Shown: positions 16,728-25,480 of the stretch, one piece after another
Position numbering within the stretch: the stretch's first letter is position 1
How the letters are laid out: every line of letters begins with the position of its first letter
NCBI GenBank assembly: GCA_965249785.1
Contig: CBDFMU010000055.1
Span: forward strand, 1 to 64,000
Reading direction: 5' to 3'
Length of the DNA stretch: 64,000 nt
Origin: M3007 sp965249785
GTDB taxonomy: Bacteria; Bacteroidota; Bacteroidia; Chitinophagales; Saprospiraceae
Position numbers and translations under genes: made by a program
The notes under the pieces: generated by a model
What the model saw: the letters and a program-made list of their open reading frames with translations, nothing else
What the model was told of the DNA's origin: nothing
Databases searched by the model: none

Positions 16728-18014
16728 ATGAGCAATCCTCTCCTTTCTATAAAACAGCGTTTTGGTATCGTCGGCAATTCCAGCCTACTGGATGCCGCCC
16801 TCGAAACCGCCGTCCGCGTGGCTCCCACCGACCTAAGCGTACTAATCACCGGCGAAAGTGGCGTGGGCAAAGAGGTGTTTTCCAAGATCATTCACTCTCT
16901 CAGCAGCCGCAAACACAACGATTTTATTGCGGTCAACTGCGGAGCGATTCCCGAAGGAACGATTAATTCCGAGTTGTTTGGTCACGAAAAAGGCTCGTTC
17001 ACGGGGGCGTTAGGCGACCGAAAAGGCTACTTCGAGACGGTCAATGGCGGTACTATTTTTCTGGATGAAATCGCTGAAATGCCGCTGGATACCCAGGCGT
17101 ATTTGTTGCGGGTACTGGAATCCGGTGAATTTATCCGCGTAGGTGCCTCCAAAAGTCTGCGCACCGATGTCCGGGTGATCGCGGCGACCAACGTGAATCT
17201 GGAAGATCGCGTCCGCAACGGCAAGTTCCGGGAAGACCTCTATTATCGCCTCAGCACCGTGCCAATTCGGGTGCCCTCGTTGCAGGAACGCCGCGAGGAC
17301 ATTCCGCTGCTATTCCGCAAGTTTGCCTACGATTTTGCCGAAAAATACCGGATGCAAGTCGTGCGCCTCGACGAACGCGCCGAACGGGTGCTGGAAAATT
17401 ACCGCTGGCCGGGCAACATCCGTGAACTCAAAAATGTGTCCGAACAACTCTCCATTCTGTCCGAAGAACGACTGGTGACCATGGAGGAAATGCAGCGCAC
17501 CATGCCGCAACTGCTGAATCGCAACCTCCCAGTGCCAGCCGACCGCGCAGGCGGTGGCGGTGATTTTCAGGAGCGCGAACTGCTTTATAAAGTATTGTTT
17601 GATATGAAAAGCGATCTGAACGACTTGAAGGCAATGTTCTATGAACTGGTGAAAAGCAACAACTTACGTATGCCAGATACCAGTCATTTACGACAAATTC
17701 CGTCGAGCAGCCAGGAACGATCTTATGATACCAGCGAGCGGCTGAATACTTCGGAATACACAGAAAATCGCCCTTCCTATTACCCCATGGATGATCAAAA
17801 TCGTGTCACGCCGATTATTATTGATTCCGGAAAAAGTAACGGAAGTTTTGATAAATCCGAGGTGGAAGAATCGCCGCTGGCAATGGATGAAATCGAAAAA
17901 GAGGCCATCAAACGGTCGCTAAAAAAGTATAATGGTCGCCGCAAAGAGGCTGCCGAGGAACTCAAAATCTCCGAGCGAACGCTCTATCGGAAGATTAAGC
18001 AGTATGATTTGTAA
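16728..18014 (+). CDS. Sigma-54-dependent transcriptional activator (AAA+ and Fis HTH)
   Basis: 428 residues. The AAA+ domain fills residues about 12-255: Walker A GESGVGKE (42-49), the sigma-54 contact loop GSFTGA (89-94; the usual form is GAFTGA), Walker B GGTIFLDEI (107-115), the arginine-finger region REDLYYRLSTVPIRVP, and WPGNIRELKN. A long variable linker follows, then a Fis-type helix-turn-helix at the C-terminus (GRRKEAAEELKISERTLYRK). There is no N-terminal receiver or GAF domain, so control must be by another route. It activates RNA polymerase with RpoN; targets are unknown. Confidence 0.93.
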   Translation: MSNPLLSIKQRFGIVGNSSLLDAALETAVRVAPTDLSVLITGESGVGKEVFSKIIHSLSSRKHNDFIAVNCGAIPEGTINSELFGHEKGSFTGALGDRKGYFETVNGGTIFLDEIAEMPLDTQAYLLRVLESGEFIRVGASKSLRTDVRVIAATNVNLEDRVRNGKFREDLYYRLSTVPIRVPSLQERREDIPLLFRKFAYDFAEKYRMQVVRLDERAERVLENYRWPGNIRELKNVSEQLSILSEERLVTMEEMQRTMPQLLNRNLPVPADRAGGGGDFQERELLYKVLFDMKSDLNDLKAMFYELVKSNNLRMPDTSHLRQIPSSSQERSYDTSERLNTSEYTENRPSYYPMDDQNRVTPIIIDSGKSNGSFDKSEVEESPLAMDEIEKEAIKRSLKKYNGRRKEAAEELKISERTLYRKIKQYDL

Positions 18015-18230
18015 AATTGTTCTTTGGTTGTTGGTCTTTGGAAGTAAAGTCCATGCAGCGTTACATCTGGAAAGTGCATCCATCATTAACCAATTTACCG
18101 TTCAGCCCTGTTGGTGTTAACAATTGCAAAAAGCCCTGTTGAGCAATTGGCTACGTCGGATATTTGTCCGCCCAAACGTGATATCAACCTTTTCATAAAC
18201 CCTTATAAAACCTTCATCAACCACTTTCCG

Positions 18231-19694
18231 ATGCTCAAGTCCTTGCGAATGAAACGTTTTATCGCCCTCCTACCCATCCTGCTTTGCCTCTCTTTGTCCG
18301 CTTTGCGCGCTGATGCAGGTGGATATAAAATCAAAGTCAAAATCGACAACTACGCCGAAAAGCAACTGATCCTCGGCTTTTATTATGGAGAAAAACCCTA
18401 CGTAAAAGATACCGTGGAAGTAGGCGCCGATGGTTATTTCACTTTTCAGGCGGATACTTTGCTGCCTTGCGGCGTATATTTATTGGTGTTAAAAACCGAT
18501 AACTCCTTCATTCAGTTTCTGTTACCTGAAAACGATCAGGATTTTACCCTCACTACTGATGCTAAGCAATCGGTGGAAAAAATGAAGGTGAAGGGCTCGG
18601 ACGACAACGAGTTTTTCTACGATTATTTGCAATACCTCGGGCGGCTGCGTCCGGTGGCCGACACGCTACGGGCCCAATTGGCGCGGCAAAAATCCAATCC
18701 CGCCGACTCCATACGCCTCACCGCGCAGTTGGCAGACATGGATAAGGAAGTAAAAAAATATCAGGCTAATGTGCTGGCTAAACATCCTGGCACGATGACT
18801 GCCAAGATCATAAATGCTTCCATCGAACCGGAAATTCCCGATTTTAAAGGCGAGGAAAAAGCAGTACTCATGCAGAAACGGGACTGGTATCGCCAGCATT
18901 TTTTCGACAATCTCGACATCGCGGATCGCTGTATGCTTCGCTCTCCGGTGCTGCATGGCCGAATCGAACAATTCGTCACGAAATTCACGGTGCAGCACCC
19001 GGATAGTATTAGTGAAGCGGTAGATTTTGTGTTGAATAAAATGAAAAGTAATACTGAAAACTATAAGTATTATCTAGTTCATTTTCTGAATTATTACGCG
19101 AAATCCAACATTGTGGGTATGGATGGCGTGTATGTGCACATTGCCAAAGAATACTATTGTAAGGGCCAGGCCATGTGGACGAAAAAAGAAGATTTGGCCA
19201 AAATATGCGACAATGCCGACCGTTTGGAGCCTATCCTGATCGGGAAAATCGCCCCGAATATTACTGTACTGAATCAGAAGGAACAACCTGTTAGTCTGTG
19301 GGATGTGGATGCCGATTATACGGTGTTATTTTTCTGGGACCCTGAGTGTGGTCACTGTAAGAAAGCCGCGCCGTTCATGGTAGATTTTGCTACAAAATTC
19401 AAAGATCGCGGGGTGAAGGTATTTGCGGTTTGCACAGCAGTGACCGACAAATCGCCGGAATGCTGGAAAAGTGTAGAGGAAAAAGGCTTCACGGATTTCC
19501 TGTTCCTGAATACTTACGACCCTTACATCAAGAGTAAATACAAGACCATTTATGATGTACGCACTACGCCGCAGATTTTTATTCTTGATCGCAAACATGA
19601 AATCCTGATGAAGCGCATTGCCGCCGAACAACTGGAAAAAGTGATGGAAGACGTAATGCGTTTTCAGGAAGAGAAAAAGAAACAAGGGAAATAA
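18231..19694 (+). CDS. Thioredoxin-like secreted protein (DUF4369/DUF5106 type)
   Basis: 487 residues from the ATG at 18231; ATG 18249 is also possible, and both keep the signal peptide FIALLPILLCLSLSALRADA. A DUF4369-like strand domain follows (GYKIKVKIDNYAEKQLILGF), then a long helical region, then a C-terminal thioredoxin fold with active site CGHC in WDPECGHCKKAAPF and the cis-proline loop TTPQIFIL. Probably a periplasmic disulfide reductase or isomerase. The gene at 8092-9153 has the same overall plan. Upstream (18015-18230) the words GCCCTGTTG...CAATTG are repeated twice. Confidence 0.85.
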   Translation: MLKSLRMKRFIALLPILLCLSLSALRADAGGYKIKVKIDNYAEKQLILGFYYGEKPYVKDTVEVGADGYFTFQADTLLPCGVYLLVLKTDNSFIQFLLPENDQDFTLTTDAKQSVEKMKVKGSDDNEFFYDYLQYLGRLRPVADTLRAQLARQKSNPADSIRLTAQLADMDKEVKKYQANVLAKHPGTMTAKIINASIEPEIPDFKGEEKAVLMQKRDWYRQHFFDNLDIADRCMLRSPVLHGRIEQFVTKFTVQHPDSISEAVDFVLNKMKSNTENYKYYLVHFLNYYAKSNIVGMDGVYVHIAKEYYCKGQAMWTKKEDLAKICDNADRLEPILIGKIAPNITVLNQKEQPVSLWDVDADYTVLFFWDPECGHCKKAAPFMVDFATKFKDRGVKVFAVCTAVTDKSPECWKSVEEKGFTDFLFLNTYDPYIKSKYKTIYDVRTTPQIFILDRKHEILMKRIAAEQLEKVMEDVMRFQEEKKKQGK

Positions 19695-19727
19695 TCTGAC
19701 GAATAATAGCTATACTATTCTATAAAA

Positions 19728-19762
19728 CGAAAGGGATTTTCCAGGCAGGGAAGTCCCTTTCG
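19728..19762. terminator. Terminator hairpin between convergent genes
   Basis: CGAAAGGGA pairs with TCCCTTTCG across a 17-base loop. On the minus strand the stem is followed by TTTTATAG, on the plus strand by the weaker CTGTTTATTA. Confidence 0.6.
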
Positions 19763-19769
19763 CTGTTTA

Positions 19770-20828
19770 TTACCGAATCCGTATCCTCGGATCCAGCCAG
19801 GCATACAATAAATCAGCCACTAGATTAATTACCACAAAAATAGTAGAAGTAAATAGCACACAACCCAATACTACCGGAATATCGAAATTGAGCAAAGCTG
19901 TCACCGTGGCATCGCCCAAGCCTTTGAAATTAAACACATTTTCGACAAAAAATGCTCCGGTAAGTAAAGCCGCAAACCACCCGGAAATAGCAGATACAAT
20001 GGGATTGAGCGCGTTGCGCAAGGCGTGACACACGATCACCCGGCGAGTCGGCAAACCCTTGGCGCGTGCGGTGCGCACATAGTCCTGTTCCAGTACTTCC
20101 AACATGGCACTGCGGGTCAGTTGAGTGATCAAAGCCACCGGACGCAGGCCTAAAGCTAATGCAGGCAACACCAGATTACGTCCCTGAAATCGCCAGTCGC
20201 CAAAGTCATCCAGCACATACAGGCTACCCTGAATATTCAAGCCCGTCCAGTCGCCCAGCGCGTAGCCAAAGACCAGAGCCAGTAGCATAGCGGCCACATA
20301 GGTCGGCAGTGAATAACCGAATACAGAAATAACCGAAATGACATGATCCCAGCCAGTATGCGGGCGCAGTGCCGCTATAATACCAAATGGAATGCCCAAC
20401 AGCGTGGCCAGTAACAGTGCTACGGTCGCTAACAAGGCGGTCACCGGAATAGCCTCGGCCAGCACTTCGGCGACTGGGCGACCTGTTTGGTATGACTCGC
20501 GCAAATAGGGCTTTTTCAAAACTAAATAGTCATTTCCGCCCAGCGAAAAGAGTCGAATAAAAGCATATTTGCGTTGATTATCAGGCGTTTGTGCTAAAAT
20601 GGAGGCCGGCGAAAGATCAGCCAAATAATGCCCCAATTGCACATAGAGCGGTTGATCCAAACCCAGTTCTGCCGTCTTAGCCTGCACTGTAGAGATATCG
20701 CTGCGCTGCCCAAAAGTGAGCTGCGCCGGGTCCACTGGAGCCAGAAAGATGATGCCAGTAATGGTGGTGATCACCAAAACCAAAACCAGCAGCCCATAGG
20801 CCAAGCGACGCAGGAGGTAGAAAAGCAT
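19770..20828 (-). CDS. ABC transporter permease, DppB/OppB type
   Basis: 352 residues from the ATG at 20828; an upstream TTG frame adds 11 residues. It has six or so membrane helices beginning MLFYLLRRLAYGLLVLVLV, a periplasmic loop after the first span, and the cytoplasmic EAA motif EQDYVRTARAKGLPTRRVI, which docks the ATPase. This is the DppB-type inner-membrane component of oligopeptide or nickel importers. The partner permease (DppC type) and ATPases are not adjacent on the sequence shown. Confidence 0.9.
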   Translation of the reverse strand: MLFYLLRRLAYGLLVLVLVITTITGIIFLAPVDPAQLTFGQRSDISTVQAKTAELGLDQPLYVQLGHYLADLSPASILAQTPDNQRKYAFIRLFSLGGNDYLVLKKPYLRESYQTGRPVAEVLAEAIPVTALLATVALLLATLLGIPFGIIAALRPHTGWDHVISVISVFGYSLPTYVAAMLLALVFGYALGDWTGLNIQGSLYVLDDFGDWRFQGRNLVLPALALGLRPVALITQLTRSAMLEVLEQDYVRTARAKGLPTRRVIVCHALRNALNPIVSAISGWFAALLTGAFFVENVFNFKGLGDATVTALLNFDIPVVLGCVLFTSTIFVVINLVADLLYAWLDPRIRIR

Positions 20829-21210
20829 AGTTGTTAAAGAGCAAAGAAACAGTTTTTCCAATTATTTTGATGAACGGGACAATGTATCAACTGTCGTATT
20901 CCAGTCATTATACCAAACGGCTTCGGCCTTAAAGTAGAAAAAAGGGTAGGCCAAAATTCAGGTTTTTCCTTTCCATCCAAGCTTTAAACATCCTCTTACA
21001 ACCTTCTTGTCTGGCAGGAGGGCAAATTTTAAACTTTTGTCGAAAAAAAGATAGATTCGGATTCTTTTTGTTGGGAAAAAGTGAACTTCGCCCGCACTGC
21101 CGTCTATTGCTCGCTATGCGCTGGCAACGAGCGGCAGTGCGGGGCTTTGCCCTTGATAAGGCGGGTTTTCACGCAATTGGGGCTATAGGGGAGAGTGACG
21201 GTAAAGCATA
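20829..21210. other. Intergenic region before the cassette array, with a strong hairpin
   Basis: No gene seen in these 382 bases. At 21091-21143 CCCGCACTGCCG pairs perfectly with CGGCAGTGCGGG, and an inner stem GCTCG/CGAGC lies within the loop. The segment 21192-21218 (GAGTGACGG...GTTCGATG) resembles the 3' half of the downstream attC-like sites and forms the left boundary of the first cassette. Confidence 0.5.
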
Positions 21211-21244
21211 GTTCGATGAAATTAAAATTTAAAAAGTATAATGA

Positions 21245-22579
21245 ATGAGTTCTCATAATTCGACACCCAAGATTTTCATCGCATATTCAAGGCGAGATTC
21301 GCAGTATTTGGATGAATTGAGGTCTCATTTAAGCCCATTGGAAAGAGGAGGGCAAATTGAAGTTTGGTATGACGGCAAAATTGAACCGGGAAGAGATTGG
21401 GATTCAACCCTTAAGGATGCCTTATATTCAGCTGACATAATTATGCTTCTCGTAAGTTCAGATTCAATTTCTTCCGAATATTTCTACGGGAAGGAGGTTG
21501 CAATTTCACTCGAAAGACACCATAGGAATGAAGTTAAAATAATACCCGTGATATTGCGCTCTTGCGCTTGGAATCTCACGCCTCTTGCAAGCCTTCAAGC
21601 CCTACCTAAAAATGGTATGCCAATTTCAAATTGGATAAACCAAGATGAAGCATATTCAGACATTGTACAACATATTGGGAAAATAATAAAAACCAAAAAC
21701 GGAGCCCCTACTCCAAGAGAAAATTATTCAGAAGCAACGTTTACCTCTGATATAAAGCCTGAGGCGGTGTTTCAGAATGCTTCTCAAACAAATATATTTT
21801 CTGGAAAGAAAGTGTATTTTGGAGTTGGGGTTTTATGCCTTTTACTGTTTTTCGTTTGGGTTGTTTACTTTTTTAACAAAGAGTCCAATCAAGATTTTTC
21901 AACAAGTCATGCTAAATATAGCAAATACGTCACGGTCGGTGACAGTTTGTACAAAATAAGCCTGTTTGCAGAGGCTATCTCAAATTATAATTCTGCCCTC
22001 ATTTTCAACCCAAAAGATCATAGGGCGACAATTGGACGTGAAAACAGTATAAAAGATTTTGCTTTTAAAAAACAAGCAGACCATACATCTTCAATAACTG
22101 GAAAAATACAAAAAGAGCCAAAACAAGAAGATAAAAAGCAGCCACAGCATAGCGAAATCAAAAAAGCACCAGCAGAGAAGTGTATGTATATTGATAAAGA
22201 CGGGGACGGTTATGGTGATGCCAACTCGGAGTGCAAAAGAATTCCAGCAAATGATGTTGCCAAATTTCCAAATTATGTTGAAAATAATCGTGACTGTTAT
22301 GATGAAAATGCTAACGTTCATCCCGGACAGGCACAATTTTTTGTTGACCCACGAGGCGACGGTAGCAATTTGCAGTATGACTATAACTGCGATGGAATTG
22401 TTGAACTTCAATATCCCAGTAATGGCAGATGTCAAGGTGGATGTGGTGAAGCAGTGCAAGGCTGGGATGGTGCAATACCTAGCCCAGGAGCCAATGGACA
22501 ATGGTTAAAAGATTGTGACTATAAACTCGGACATGGTTGTGTAATGCAGAGAGAGGGTAGAAAGCAAGGAGGCAGATAA
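21245..22579 (+). CDS. Membrane-anchored TIR protein with Cys-rich outer domain (cassette 1)
   Basis: 444 residues. Residues 8-148 are a TIR domain: IFIAYSRRD (10-18), WYDGKIEPG (41-49), ADIIMLLVSSDSISS (63-77), a conserved glutamate in YGKEVAISLE (E84), and the C-terminal LPKNGMPISNWINQDEAY. A linker leads to one membrane helix at 190-209 (VYFGVGVLCLLLFFVWVVYF). Beyond it lies a TPR-like pair (YISLFAEAISNYNSALIFNP type, about 226-262), a charged Lys/Gln/Glu stretch, and a Cys-rich segment with Ca-binding-like DKDGDGYGD (317-325) and NRDCYDENANVHPG (348-361). The likely topology is TIR inside, sensor outside. Stop codon six bases before the attC-like site; AT-rich. Confidence 0.75.
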   Translation: MSSHNSTPKIFIAYSRRDSQYLDELRSHLSPLERGGQIEVWYDGKIEPGRDWDSTLKDALYSADIIMLLVSSDSISSEYFYGKEVAISLERHHRNEVKIIPVILRSCAWNLTPLASLQALPKNGMPISNWINQDEAYSDIVQHIGKIIKTKNGAPTPRENYSEATFTSDIKPEAVFQNASQTNIFSGKKVYFGVGVLCLLLFFVWVVYFFNKESNQDFSTSHAKYSKYVTVGDSLYKISLFAEAISNYNSALIFNPKDHRATIGRENSIKDFAFKKQADHTSSITGKIQKEPKQEDKKQPQHSEIKKAPAEKCMYIDKDGDGYGDANSECKRIPANDVAKFPNYVENNRDCYDENANVHPGQAQFFVDPRGDGSNLQYDYNCDGIVELQYPSNGRCQGGCGEAVQGWDGAIPSPGANGQWLKDCDYKLGHGCVMQREGRKQGGR

Positions 22580-22585
22580 ATAAAG

Positions 22586-22673
22586 CATCGAACAATGCAC
22601 TCCCGCCAACCGTCGCCAAAGCCTAACACAAAGCCAGCGCAGGCGGCGACAGCGTGAGTGCCACCGTTAGCAG
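22586..22673. other. attC-like recombination site 1
   Basis: 88 bases: CATCGAAC, spacer AAT, GCACTC, an inner arm GTCGCC, a variable loop, GGCGAC, GAGTGC, spacer CACC, GTTAGCAG. This R''-L''-loop-L'-R' order matches integron attC sites. Compared with site 2 the arms covary (GTCGCC/GGCGAC against GCCGCC/GGCGGC). The outermost ends do not pair with each other, as expected for an integrated site. Confidence 0.65.
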
Positions 22674-22696
22674 AAAAACAATAAAATATTAAATAT

Positions 22697-24109
22697 ATGA
22701 AATTTCCAACAAAATCATGGATGCACCCCGGCATTTGGATAATTGCAACCTTGGTGGTTATAGTCGGATTGCTTTTTTGGCAAGTACAGACACCCAATCC
22801 GACGCTAGACGGGGTATCTGGAAGCGACGGCAAAATACATCTTGAATTTACCACAAAATCTAATTTTGAGTTTGTTCAACTCTTATTGAGAGTATTTTTG
22901 TTTTTTCCAATTGTTGGGTTGACTCTTTGGATAGCCTTTTTAGTTTATGAACAGATTTTAGAAATTAAAAATCAACAGTTATTAAATGATACATATTTCA
23001 AAGATATGCAATCATTTTTAGGTGATAAAGAAGCATATGCAGACAAGGATGTGCTTCTTAAATCTATAATTCAGATTTTAAAAACTATTGACGAAAAGAA
23101 AAACAACGATGTAATAAACGAAAAGAAAAAATATTTTGACATTTTTTTATTTTTACTCACCTACACCGCAAAGGAAATTAATCTTTCTCTAAAAGGAAAT
23201 AGAAATGGTAAATACTCAATTAGGCTTAATAACTCCAAAAGTTTCATTGAAATTTGGGAAAAAGGGCTTGATTGTACTAAAAGTTCTTTTTTTGCACTTA
23301 ACTACCCGACTGATACCGATTCTTTTGGCAGAAAAGACGACCCTTCAAGCCTCAAACTCCAAAAAAACTCTGTAAATGAAGTAAAGAATAATAGAGGAAA
23401 TTTCGTCAGGGTCTTTGTATATGATAAGCACGATAAAGATGAGTTGAAAAGACTTTTTAGTATTATGTGCAATCAAAAGAAAATTGGTATTGACGTAAAA
23501 ATCATTGAAGAGAAAGAATTTGACACTACATTTTTTGACGAGATAAAAACTATTGAAAGCGAAAATTTTTGTCTCATAAACAGTTCCTTTTTGATAATTT
23601 TCAAATTGAATCAATTTGGTATTAGGGAGGAATGCGAAATAACATTCGATACTGAAAAAATTCAAGCAGCGCATAATGTAATCGCAGGCCTAACATCTGA
23701 GGTCGGCAAACAAAAAGACTTTATTTACTCAGAATTAGATTTACCACTTTTCCTCAATGATGTTTATATTGAAGAAGGTGATAAACAATTTGAATTCATA
23801 GAAAACAAGTACGAATCTGTTAAAACTATGATAGTTTTGGCTGAATTGGAAAATGCTTTATTAAGCCTCCAAGAAATTGTTAAAGGCAATAAAGAATCAG
23901 AAGATAGGGTGATTATGCTTTTATCAAGGTACAATGGAAACAAAAAGAAACTTCAAATTGGTGCTATTGAATCATCAAATGCATCTATGGAAACCAATCA
24001 AATCTCTCATTCAACTCTTCAACTAATTGAGGAATTTATTAATTCTGACTATAAAAATGCTGCTAACAATGCACTCAACGGCAACCGCCGCCAAAAGCCA
24101 CCCCGCTAA
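22697..24109 (+). CDS. Two-TM protein of unknown function (cassette 2)
   Basis: 470 residues. Two membrane helices lie near the N-terminus (about 13-30, GIWIIATLVVIVGLLFWQ; and about 60-84, VQLLLRVFLFFPIVGLTLWI), joined by a short loop. The rest is predicted cytoplasmic: a helical Lys-rich stretch, then a strand-rich region with FVRVFVYDKHDKDELKRLF, GIDVKIIEEKEF and ENFCLINSSFLIIF. This third region has the look of a ligand- or nucleotide-binding alpha/beta fold, but no family is recognised. The last 14 residues (NNALNGNRRQKPPR) are encoded by the attC-like site itself. Strongly AT-rich. Its job beside the TIR cassette is unknown. Confidence 0.65.
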   Translation: MKFPTKSWMHPGIWIIATLVVIVGLLFWQVQTPNPTLDGVSGSDGKIHLEFTTKSNFEFVQLLLRVFLFFPIVGLTLWIAFLVYEQILEIKNQQLLNDTYFKDMQSFLGDKEAYADKDVLLKSIIQILKTIDEKKNNDVINEKKKYFDIFLFLLTYTAKEINLSLKGNRNGKYSIRLNNSKSFIEIWEKGLDCTKSSFFALNYPTDTDSFGRKDDPSSLKLQKNSVNEVKNNRGNFVRVFVYDKHDKDELKRLFSIMCNQKKIGIDVKIIEEKEFDTTFFDEIKTIESENFCLINSSFLIIFKLNQFGIREECEITFDTEKIQAAHNVIAGLTSEVGKQKDFIYSELDLPLFLNDVYIEEGDKQFEFIENKYESVKTMIVLAELENALLSLQEIVKGNKESEDRVIMLLSRYNGNKKKLQIGAIESSNASMETNQISHSTLQLIEEFINSDYKNAANNALNGNRRQKPPR

Positions 24110-24151
24110 GCCAACGCAGGCGGCGGTATGCGTGAGTGCCCCAGTTCGCTG
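24060..24151. other. attC-like recombination site 2
   Basis: 92 bases: CTGCTAAC, AAT, GCACTC, ACCGCCGCC, loop, GGCGGCGGT, GAGTGC, CCCA, GTTCGCTG. About three quarters identical to site 1, with paired substitutions in the stem. It overlaps the last codons of the second cassette gene. The following 117 bases (24152-24268) show no gene. Confidence 0.65.
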
Positions 24152-24268
24152 TAAAGAATAAGCAGAACAAGTGAGCAGCATAATAAAAACTATCCTTCAT
24201 TATAAAACTTGATTCTGCCAACCAACTCGCGATCAATAAAGCCAGGATATTGAAATAAAATGGAAAAA

Positions 24269-25307
24269 TTATAATACCGTAATCAACACCTCCTGCGACT
24301 CAATAAAAAACCCAAACGCCTCCAAATCAAACCCTTCGCCAGCAGCAACTGCTCGAAATGCCTCCACATGCGCCGCTTCCACCGCCACCAGTAGTCCTCC
24401 GCTCGTCTGTGGATCAGCCAATAGCTGGCGTTTGTAAGCATCCGCGCCCGCTATTTTGTGGCCGTAACTATCCCAATTGCGCACCGTTCCGCCGGGTACA
24501 CATTTGTTTTCCAGATAAAAATCGAGCATTGTCCGATCCAGCGTTGGAACTTGATGGAAATGAATAATGGCACTGACATTGCTGGCTTCGCACATCTCGG
24601 AGAGGTGGCCCAGCAAGCCAAAACCCGTAACATCGGTCATCGCTTGCACATAAGGTAATTGGCCAAAACGCGCCCCCACCCGATTCAGTTTTTTCATGCT
24701 GTCCGGCGCAATTTGGGCGTGTTCCGCTTTCAGCAATCCTTTTTTCTGTGCCGTAGTCAAAATGCCCACGCCCAGTGGTTTGGTCAAAAATAGTTGACTA
24801 CCTGGCGTAGCTCCGCCGTTTTTTTTCAAATGTTTGATCTCCACGCGCCCGGTGACCGCCAATCCAAAGATCGGTTCCGGACTATCAATACTGTGGCCGC
24901 CCAGCCAGCGGAATACCGGCTTCCGCACAGGCCTTGCGCGCTCCTTCGATCACCTGATTGGCCACTTCCGGCGGCAGCACATTGATCGGCCAACCCAGAA
25001 TAGCAATGGCCACGAGCGGAGTACCACCCATCGCGTACACGTCGCTGATCGCATTCACGGAGGCAATGCGCCCGAAATCCTCCGCATCGTCCACGATGGG
25101 CATAAAAAAATCGGTGGTGGTCACGATGGCCGTACCGTCGCCGAGATCAAATACGGCGGCATCGTCGCGCTCTTCATTGCCGACCAGCAAGTTTGGGTAG
25201 GGCTGGGGCAACGCGCTGGTTTTCAGGATATTATCTAATACTTTCGGTGCTATTTTGCAGCCACAGCCCGCTCCGTGCGAGTATTGAGTGAGTTTATAAG
25301 TGGTCAT
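24269..25307 (-). pseudogene. selD: Selenide, water dikinase with frameshift
   Basis: Two overlapping frames together encode SelD, which makes selenophosphate from selenide and ATP. The first part (ATG 25307) holds the catalytic motif HGAGCGCK with Cys15, and DDAAVFDLGDGTAIVTTTDFF. It runs out at AGIPLAG. The second part resumes with GGHSIDSPEPIFGLAVTG in another frame and continues through QAMTDVTGFGLLGHL and ADPQTSGGLL. The join is at 24896-24902, where a GGG run on the minus strand has one base more than needed (GCTGGGCGGCC for GCTGGCGGCC). It may be a real inactivating change, a sequencing error, or rarely a recoding site. No selA or selU is nearby. Confidence 0.85.
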
Positions 25308-25309
25308 CT

Positions 25310-25475
25310 GTTGAGATTGTTGAGGTTGTTGAGATTGCTTCGCAAGTTGAGAAAATTGAGAGGTGGAGATTGTTGAGATCGCTTCGCGCGTTGAAAAAGC
25401 AAACAATTGGCATTTTCAACGCACCTACTTTTTTCTCTCAACATCCTCAACATTTTTTCTCAACACCCTCAACAA
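25310..25475. repeat. GTTGAG intergenic repeat block
   Basis: Repeated GTTGAGATT / GTTGAGGTT words at 25310-25400, including two GCTTCGC spacers, are followed after 25430 by the complement (CTCTCAACATCCTCAAC, CTCAACACCCTCAACAAC). The block lies between the selD start and the 3' end of the TonB receptor gene, which is on the same strand. Confidence 0.7.
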
Positions 25476-25480
25476 CCTTC

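Larger units (their letters stand above)
21211..24151 (+). mobile_element. Two-cassette integron-like array without integrase (CALIN-like)
   Basis: Two AT-rich genes are each followed by a related palindromic site. The left boundary GTTCGATG (21211) is the exact reverse complement of CATCGAAC (22586-22593), which opens the first site. The second boundary GTTAGCAG (22666) is the exact reverse complement of CTGCTAAC (24060-24067), which opens the second site. This is the R''/R' relation expected when each cassette was a circle with an intact attC and recombined at G/TT. Each gene starts 31-34 bases after its boundary, as in gene cassettes. No integrase gene is in the window. Confidence 0.65.

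Noticed and set aside
21211..24151. Transposon or prophage explanation for the AT-rich pair
   Set aside because: No transposase, integrase, structural phage gene or terminal repeats were seen; the end-to-hairpin complementarity fits cassettes better.
24896..24902. Programmed frameshift or selenocysteine codon in selD
   Set aside because: The break is an extra G in a short run far from the catalytic Cys, and the in-frame stop only appears after the shift. A simple insertion explains it.
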